Below are positions 13,966 to 13,985 of a stretch of DNA of 13,985 nucleotides, piece by piece (within the stretch, counting starts at the first letter, position 1; every line of letters begins with the position of its first letter). This DNA comes from JAWLCA01 sp050485905 (GTDB taxonomy: Bacteria > Pseudomonadota > Alphaproteobacteria > Rhodobacterales > Rhodobacteraceae): contig JBJHCH010000101.1 of the NCBI GenBank assembly GCA_050485905.1, positions 1-13,985 on the forward strand, in the 5' to 3' direction. The notes beneath the pieces were generated by a model. The model was not told the origin of the DNA. It was given only the letters and a program-made list of their open reading frames with translations, and made no database searches. The position numbers and the translations under genes were made by a program.

Positions 13966-13985
13966 ATGACACGGACACGACTACT
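13966..13985 (+). CDS. Start of a further gene (partial, only 6 codons)
   Basis: An ATG with the ribosome site AGGAAG just upstream opens a frame reading MTRTRL before the window ends. Basic first residues would suit a signal peptide or membrane protein, but too little is visible to name it. Confidence 0.5.

Overview
The window reads as a GC-rich, densely packed stretch of an alphaproteobacterial chromosome, probably Rhodobacterales-like. That is an inference from codon use, GC content and protein style; there is no rRNA or other marker here. It holds twelve protein genes, ten complete and two cut by the window edges. I see no tRNA, rRNA, CRISPR array, insertion sequence or integrase. No gap between genes exceeds 300 bases.

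Layout, left to right. (1) A partial sugar-phosphate isomerase/epimerase-type TIM barrel on the minus strand is divergent from a plus-strand pair, a YqjM-type Old Yellow Enzyme and a short-chain dehydrogenase. (2) A DapA-family lyase (minus) and a D-amino-acid-oxidase-family flavoprotein (plus) are divergent, with only 41 bases between their starts. (3) A minus-strand block runs, in transcription order, from a choline-kinase-like phosphotransferase to a tripartite tricarboxylate transporter (tctC, tctA, tctB), an AcoX-type ATP-NAD kinase-like protein, and a split glycine-decarboxylase-like pair (GcvPA-like, GcvPB-like). (4) On the plus strand at the right edge lie a METTL27-like methyltransferase and the first codons of another gene.

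Regulation. Three intergenic regions carry the same kind of site, GTKCG/GTTAC-N5-CGCAC, resembling IclR-family (PcaR/PcaU-type) operators: in the isomerase/OYE divergent region, upstream of gcvPA, and upstream of tctC. Two of the sites match over 27 bases (23 identical). This ties the isomerase, the OYE-SDR pair, the gcvP-like pair and the transporter into one proposed regulon. The regulator gene is not in the window.

Proposed function. A carboxylate or amino-acid-like compound may be imported by the TctABC system and broken down by an unusual set: a flavin oxidase, a DapA-family lyase, two redox enzymes and a PLP decarboxylase-like pair. The GcvPA/GcvPB pair has no GcvT or GcvH beside it and differs from canonical P-protein at several conserved motifs, so it may act on something other than glycine. 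The DapA/DAO pair recalls the HypD/HypO step of hydroxyproline breakdown. The substrate is not identifiable from sequence alone.
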